From DASWTL01 sp036402155 (lineage in GTDB: Bacteria > Bacteroidota > Bacteroidia > Sphingobacteriales > Sphingobacteriaceae), in assembly GCA_036402155.1 (NCBI GenBank), contig DASWTL010000386.1, positions 1 through 11,547 on the forward strand: 11,547 nt of DNA, given 5' to 3'. Under the pieces are notes generated by a model. It worked only from the letters and a program-made list of their open reading frames with translations. It was not told where the DNA came from and searched no databases. Position 1 is the stretch's first letter; every line of letters starts with the position of its first letter. Below, piece by piece: positions 8,306 through 11,547 of the stretch. The position numbers and the translations under genes are program-made.

Positions 8306-8488
8306 TTATGCTGTTTTTTCTGGCGCTTCAGCAGGTTTTTCTTCCTTTGTGACGCCATTTTGAGCATTTTTGAATTCTTTTACTCCTGCGCCTAATCCCT
8401 TCATCATTTCCGGAATTTTCTTGCCGCCAAATAATAACAATATAATTACCAGAATAATGATAATTTCCGGCGCTCCTAAACTTCCCAT
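8306..8488 (-). CDS. tatA: TatA/TatE-family twin-arginine translocase subunit
   Basis: 60 residues: a short N-terminal transmembrane helix (about 6-20, PEIIIILVIILLLF), the hinge FGGKKIPE (20-27), an amphipathic helix (about 26-42, MMKGLGAGVKEFK) and a charged Lys/Glu/Ala tail. This is the complete TatA pattern, with Glu8 in the polar position of the membrane helix. TatA oligomers form the pore that passes folded proteins with twin-arginine signals across the inner membrane. No tatC is present in the window, so this is a stand-alone copy as far as can be seen, and it has no obvious link to the SusCD operon. Length is at the short end for the family but normal for Bacteroidota. Confidence 0.95.
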   Translation of the reverse strand: MGSLGAPEIIIILVIILLLFGGKKIPEMMKGLGAGVKEFKNAQNGVTKEEKPAEAPEKTA

Positions 8489-8501
8489 AGTTTTTTTCTT
8501 T

Positions 8502-8531
8502 CAAAAATACTATTCTTTCTCTTTCCTCAAT
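8502..8531 (-). promoter_or_regulatory. Candidate tatA promoter
   Basis: On the minus strand, TATTTTTG at 8509-8502 matches the Bacteroidetes -7 consensus TAnnTTTG exactly. ATTG at 8531-8528, 18 bases upstream, matches the -33 TTTG at three of four positions. The box ends 13 bases before the tatA ATG, giving a short leader. It is a consensus match only. Confidence 0.45.
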
Positions 8532-8594
8532 CCTTTTTTAAAAAGTTTTCCAGATTCATCACTTCGGGCAGAAGAGGCTCCCGTAAAAGCAGAG

Positions 8595-8698
8595 CCTTTA
8601 CATTCCTCTCCATTTTGGAGAGGGAGGCTACAATACAAATAGCAATTCCGTTCATAGGGTGAGGCTTTACCCCATCCGTCATTGCCACATAGTAACAA
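8595..8698. repeat. Extragenic repeat, copy A
   Basis: Starts CCTTTACA and contains the hairpin CCTCTCCA/TGGAGAGG (8605-8612 and 8616-8623, loop TTT). Then come AGGCTAC, AATACAAATAGCAATTCCG, TTCATAGGGTGAGGCTTTAC, CCCATCCGTCATT and a GTAACAA end. Copy B, 196 bp downstream, is almost identical. Palindromic elements of this style, with CTCTCC...GGAGAGGG and GGGTGAGGC, are common between genes in Sphingobacteriaceae as I recall; no transposase is linked to it here. Confidence 0.75.
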
Positions 8699-8786
8699 AC
8701 AGGATTGTACCACCGGAATTCGTTAATATAGAATTGAAGCGCTTTTTTTAAAGCCTCATCATTTGACAAGCCTGCCCAAAGCAAAA

Positions 8787-8894
8787 CCTTTACACCCCCT
8801 CTCCATTTTGGAGAGGGAGGCTACTACAATACAAATAGCAATTCCGTTCATAGGGTGAGGCTTTAACCCAACGCCGTCATTCCCATCGTAACAA
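8787..8894. repeat. Extragenic repeat, copy B
   Basis: Second full copy. The hairpin is one pair longer than in copy A (CCCTCTCCA/TGGAGAGGG, 8797-8805 and 8809-8817). It differs from A by a CTA insertion after AGGCTA and a few substitutions near the end (TTTAACCCAACGCC in place of TTTACCCCATCC). Confidence 0.75.
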
Positions 8895-8901
8895 TCTCAC
8901 C

Positions 8902-8956
8902 AGGCTACTACAACTCATACAGTAATTCCGCTCATAGGGTGAGGCTTTACCCCATT
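8902..8956. repeat. Extragenic repeat, partial copy C
   Basis: Keeps the second half of the repeat (AGGCTACTACAA, then AGTAATTCCGCTCATAGGGT, then GAGGCTTTACCCCATT) but lacks the CTCTCC hairpin. The shared GGGTGAGGCTTTA core lies 84 bp after that of copy B. Confidence 0.65.
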
Positions 8957-9011
8957 CAAGTTATTACCTTAGCAGATGAGTTTTGCTTAAGCCTCACAGT
9001 TTTTAAAAATG

Positions 9012-9089
9012 AAACCTGCATGAGCATACCGCTCATTCCGAAGGAATCCCTACGGGACAAAACCGAAATGAATATGCTCATGCAAGCTT
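9012..9089. repeat. Nested inverted-repeat element upstream of the hydrolase
   Basis: Perfect 11-bp outer arms TGCATGAGCAT (9017-9027) and ATGCTCATGCA (9074-9084), extendable with mismatches to AAACC...AAGCTT. Inside are two adjacent small hairpins, ATTCC-GAA-GGAAT and CCC-TAC-GGG (within 9035-9056), giving a cloverleaf-like fold. ATGAGC (9020-9025) can also pair with GCTCAT at 9031-9036, so alternative folds compete. It ends 29 bases before the hydrolase start. It may be a dispersed REP-like element or a structured 5' leader. Confidence 0.6.
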
Positions 9090-9118
9090 CATAGCCGATA
9101 AAAAATAAATATATTATA

Positions 9119-9988
9119 ATGAAAAAAGTAAGGAACCTGATCGCAGCAGCTAAAGAATTGTCTTCTGCTGAAGACGAAAATCTGACCAGGGCATTATATA
9201 ACCTGATCTGTTATTCCCCGAAAATACCCCTAAGACTACATCAGCAACAACTTTTGGAAGAAGCCACCACCTTTCAGGTGGAGGTTTATGATGAACATTT
9301 TGCAAAGGGACCGTTGCTGGTAAATGGTTTTAAATGGGGTAGGGGCTCTTATAAGGTATTATTAACACATGGGTGGGGCTCAAAAGCACTGGACTTTGTT
9401 GAACTCATTACTGAACTAAGAAAGTATGATGACCTGGAGATAATCGCATTTGATGCCCCGGGCAATGGATCATCAGAGGGGGAACTGACCAATCTGTTGT
9501 TATATATGAAGGCCGTTATTGCCGTATCTGACAGGTATGGTGTTCCCGATGCTTTTATTGGCCATTCGTTAGGGGCCATGGCGAATATACTGGCTGCTGA
9601 TGAATTGGAGGGAGATAACCCCCAGTTGTTGATCAGCATATCTCCTTTAATAAAAATAAAGGAACACTTTGTTTCCATTATGACAAGTGTCAATGCTTCG
9701 GAAAAAGCACAGAATGACTTTTTTACCAGCTTCCAATTCAGGTTTAACGTGCCGGCGGATCATTTTGACCTGGTAACCTTATATTCAGCTCAACGAAAGC
9801 ATCTGGTACTTTATGATCCGGATGATCCGGTATCACCTCAAAATTACCTGCTTGAATTTTTATCAAAAAATCCCGCGATTGAAAGTATCAGCTTTGATCA
9901 TATCGGTCATGAGAGAATGCATAGGGATCCGCAGGTAATTAAGGAAGTAGTAACATTTTTGATTGAGAATCGGAATAGTTATAATTAA
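9119..9988 (+). CDS. Alpha/beta-hydrolase fold protein
   Basis: 289 residues with no signal peptide or membrane helix, so probably cytoplasmic. Fold landmarks in order: oxyanion-loop motif HGWGS (84-88); FDAPGNGSSEG (111-121); nucleophile elbow GHSLGA with Ser150 (148-153); an acid in LYDPDDPVSP (231-240, probably Asp233 or Asp236); and catalytic His264 in HIGHERMHRD (261-270). The full triad is present, so the enzyme should be active as an esterase, lipase-like or acyl hydrolase; the substrate is not predictable. The N-terminal 60 residues are a helical extension before the core. The start ATG at 9119 follows an AT-rich leader with no clear Shine-Dalgarno. The next gene begins 51 bp downstream on the same strand, so the two may share a transcript. 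Confidence 0.9.
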   Translation: MKKVRNLIAAAKELSSAEDENLTRALYNLICYSPKIPLRLHQQQLLEEATTFQVEVYDEHFAKGPLLVNGFKWGRGSYKVLLTHGWGSKALDFVELITELRKYDDLEIIAFDAPGNGSSEGELTNLLLYMKAVIAVSDRYGVPDAFIGHSLGAMANILAADELEGDNPQLLISISPLIKIKEHFVSIMTSVNASEKAQNDFFTSFQFRFNVPADHFDLVTLYSAQRKHLVLYDPDDPVSPQNYLLEFLSKNPAIESISFDHIGHERMHRDPQVIKEVVTFLIENRNSYN

Positions 9989-10039
9989 TTTCACTCAGGT
10001 AGCAATTCTTCTCAATCAAACCTTTAATAGTAATTCATA

Positions 10040-11263
10040 ATGAATTTTTTTAAGACACTGATCATATTGATCTTTATTTACTCCCCACTGGCTGCACAAA
10101 CAGAAAAGCCTTCTTTAAACGGAGCATTGCAGCGGGAATATTTTGTTCAGTCATTAGTTAAAATAGCTCATCCCGTTTTAGATGCGTTAAGCAAAAACGA
10201 GCTTAAAACACGCATGCCCGTGGAAGCGAGATATCCTGATAACAATCGCAATTTTATACACCTGGAGGCTTTTGGCAGGTTATTGGCCGGCATGGCGCCG
10301 TGGTTAGCACTAGGCGCTGATGGTACCGCTGAAGGCCGGCTTCGAAAAAAATATATTGACCTTTCTATCACTTGCATAAAAAATGCCACCGACCCGAAAG
10401 CGGCAGATTTTATGAATTTCAATAAAGGGAACCAGCCGCTGGTGGATGCCGCGTTCCTTGCACAGGCATTGCTACGGGCGCCTAACCAGCTCTGGGAACC
10501 TCTTGATTCCAAAACCAAACACCAGGTTTTGGAAGCGTTTCGTTCTACCCGTAAAATTACCCCGGGATATAATAACTGGCTGCTATTTAGTGCGATGATT
10601 GAAGCTGCATTACAGCAGTTTGATCATTCCGGCGATATGATGCGCATGGATTATGCAGTCAGAAAACATGTGGAATGGTATAAAGGTGATGGTACTTATG
10701 GCGACGGACCAAATTTTCATGAAGATTACTATAACAGCTTTGTTATTCATCCCATGCTGATCGAGGTTTTGTCTGTTTTAAGGGATAGCAAACGTGATCC
10801 TTTAAAAAACTATGAACTGGCAATAAAACGGGCATCAAGATATGCCGAGATCCAGGAGCGTATGATCTCTCCGGAAGCAACTTATCCTGTGGTTGGGCGC
10901 TCTATAACCTATCGTTTCGGTGCGTTTCAGCTATTATCTAAAATGGCTTTAATGCATTCGTTGCCTAAAAATGTACTTCCTCAACAAGTTCGTTTTGCTT
11001 TATTCAGCGTGGTTAAGAAACAAATTGAAGCTCCCGGCACCTTTGATAAGAATGGCTGGCTTCAGATTGGGTTTTACGGTCACCAGCCCCAGCTTGCAGA
11101 AAATTATATATGTACCGGAAGTCTGTATCTATGCTCACAGGTATTTCTTATCCTGGGGTTACCCGCAGATGATGTTTTCTGGACCGCTGAAAATGCCGAC
11201 TGGACTTCAAGAAAAGCGTATAATGGGGGAAGTGTTACTATAGATCATGCGCTAAAAGATTGA
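10040..11263 (+). CDS. Secreted DUF2264-family protein (candidate glycan-active enzyme)
   Basis: 407 residues with a Sec signal peptide (MNFFKTLIILIFIYSPLAAQ, likely cleaved near residue 20), so exported. The mature part matches the DUF2264 (PF10022) pattern: FGRLLAGMAPWLALG (78-92), PGYNNWLLFSAMIEAAL (165-181), WYKGDGTYGDGPNFHEDYYN (203-222), ATYPVVGRSITYRFGAF (270-286), GFYGHQPQLAENYICTGSLY (334-353) and a WTAE near the end. The domain looks alpha-helical, (alpha/alpha)-barrel-like. Members are frequent in polysaccharide-utilisation loci, and I recall the family being linked to glycoside hydrolase family GH154 (beta-glucuronidase); I am not certain of that assignment. Asp207, Asp212, His217 and Glu218 in the conserved central motif are candidate active-site residues by inference. 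It follows the alpha/beta hydrolase by 51 bp and precedes a lipoprotein gene, suggesting a small catabolic cluster. Confidence 0.85.
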   Translation: MNFFKTLIILIFIYSPLAAQTEKPSLNGALQREYFVQSLVKIAHPVLDALSKNELKTRMPVEARYPDNNRNFIHLEAFGRLLAGMAPWLALGADGTAEGRLRKKYIDLSITCIKNATDPKAADFMNFNKGNQPLVDAAFLAQALLRAPNQLWEPLDSKTKHQVLEAFRSTRKITPGYNNWLLFSAMIEAALQQFDHSGDMMRMDYAVRKHVEWYKGDGTYGDGPNFHEDYYNSFVIHPMLIEVLSVLRDSKRDPLKNYELAIKRASRYAEIQERMISPEATYPVVGRSITYRFGAFQLLSKMALMHSLPKNVLPQQVRFALFSVVKKQIEAPGTFDKNGWLQIGFYGHQPQLAENYICTGSLYLCSQVFLILGLPADDVFWTAENADWTSRKAYNGGSVTIDHALKD

Positions 11264-11264
11264 T

Positions 11265-11304
11265 CGTTCACTATAGCTTGCCGGCTATGCATACAGTGAA
11301 ATGA
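11265..11304 (+). terminator. Imperfect hairpin just after the DUF2264 gene
   Basis: TTCACT (11267-11272) pairs with AGTGAA (11295-11300), and inside it ATAGC (11273-11277) pairs with GCTAT (11284-11288) around TTGCCG, leaving a six-base bulge on one side. It starts a few bases after the stop codon. No T-run follows, so it could be a 3'-end structure rather than a true terminator. Confidence 0.3.
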
Positions 11305-11453
11305 TCTGTGGAAAATAGTATTGGTATTACGGAGGATAATAGTGGTAACAACCTCAGGATTCGGATATTTTTACCTGTACAATAATTTGCCGGTTGTGTA
11401 AACTAAAGAGATTACCAGCGTCTGGTTTGCGGTATATACCCGGTCTGAAATTT

Positions 11454-11547
11454 ATGAAAAAAATAAGTATACTCTGTTCAGTTATAGTATTGCTATCAGC
11501 TTGTGCTATTTTTTCAGGAAACAAACATGAGGCGAAGGTTCCACGTC
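11454..11547 (+). CDS. Probable lipoprotein, 5' fragment cut by window edge
   Basis: ATG at 11454 opens a frame of 31 codons that runs off the window. It begins MKKISILCSVIVLLSACAIF: a basic start, a hydrophobic core and a canonical lipobox LSAC with Cys17, followed by SGNKHEAKVPR. This is a lipoprotein signal peptide, or less likely a cleaved Sec signal. The mature protein is not visible, so its function cannot be given; position suggests it belongs with the DUF2264 gene 190 bp upstream. A near-match to the -7 box (TAATTTG) lies about 65 bases before the start. Confidence 0.6.
   Translation, partial: MKKISILCSVIVLLSACAIFSGNKHEAKVPR

Larger units (their letters stand above)
8489..9118. other. 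Repeat-rich intergenic island between tatA and the hydrolase
   Basis: A 630-base gap between divergent genes. It contains the tatA promoter candidate, three related copies of one repeat (8595-8698, 8787-8894, 8902-8956) and a second nested inverted-repeat element (9012-9089). Reading frames crossing it on the minus strand (for example 8527-8784) are mostly translations of the repeats, begin with a non-ATG codon or overlap each other, and resemble no protein I know. I see no gene I can support. Confidence 0.7.

Noticed and set aside
8370..8642. 90-codon plus-strand frame
   Set aside because: It is antisense to tatA and then runs into the repeat; the TatA motif clearly supports the minus strand.
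8510..8713. 67-codon minus-strand frame
   Set aside because: It overlaps the 8527-8784 frame in another phase and is mostly a translation of repeat copy A.
8595..8956. Possible CRISPR array
   Set aside because: Repeats are about 105 bp, unevenly spaced (196 and 84 bp) and only three in number; there are no cas genes nearby.
9349..9693. 114-codon minus-strand frame
   Set aside because: It is antisense to the alpha/beta hydrolase, which has a full catalytic triad.
10168..10518. 116-codon minus-strand frame
   Set aside because: It is antisense to the DUF2264 gene and has no features of its own.

Overview
The window looks like chromosomal DNA of a Bacteroidota bacterium, most likely of the Sphingobacteriaceae (Mucilaginibacter/Pedobacter type). 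The reasons are a SusC/SusD outer-membrane pair, an ECF sigma factor with a FecR anti-sigma of the Bacteroidetes type, AT-rich intergenic DNA, promoter-like boxes of the TAnnTTTG kind, weak Shine-Dalgarno use, and extragenic palindromic repeats. The genus is inferred from style and was not tested by a search.

Left part, minus strand, read from right to left (about 7929 to 1): an ECF sigma factor, a FecR-like anti-sigma factor, a SusC-type TonB-dependent transporter with an N-terminal STN signalling domain, a SusD-type surface lipoprotein, and a polytopic membrane protein of the HGSNAT/COG4299 acyltransferase family that runs off the left edge. This is the core of a polysaccharide (or other glycan) utilisation locus controlled by cell-surface signalling. 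In such systems, SusC loaded with substrate signals through its STN domain to FecR, FecR releases the sigma factor, and the sigma factor activates susCD. No glycoside hydrolase lies in the visible part of this operon, so the substrate cannot be named.

Middle (about 7930 to 9118): a small minus-strand tatA gene (twin-arginine translocation) between two intergenic stretches. The larger stretch (8489-9118) is a repeat island. It holds two near-identical copies and one partial copy of an element of about 105 bp with a hairpin, followed by a second, nested inverted-repeat element just before the next gene.

Right part, plus strand (9119 to the end): a cytoplasmic alpha/beta hydrolase, then 51 bp further on a secreted DUF2264-family protein (a family linked to glycan breakdown), then the first 31 codons of a probable lipoprotein cut by the window edge. 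These genes are divergent from the SusCD operon and may be a second transcription unit of the same locus, but nothing in the sequence proves this.

No RNA genes, CRISPR arrays, complete insertion sequences or phage genes were seen. No wholly new system was recognised. The least explained parts are the plus-oriented tandem terminator-like hairpins in the fecR-susC gap and the repeat elements at 8595-9086.
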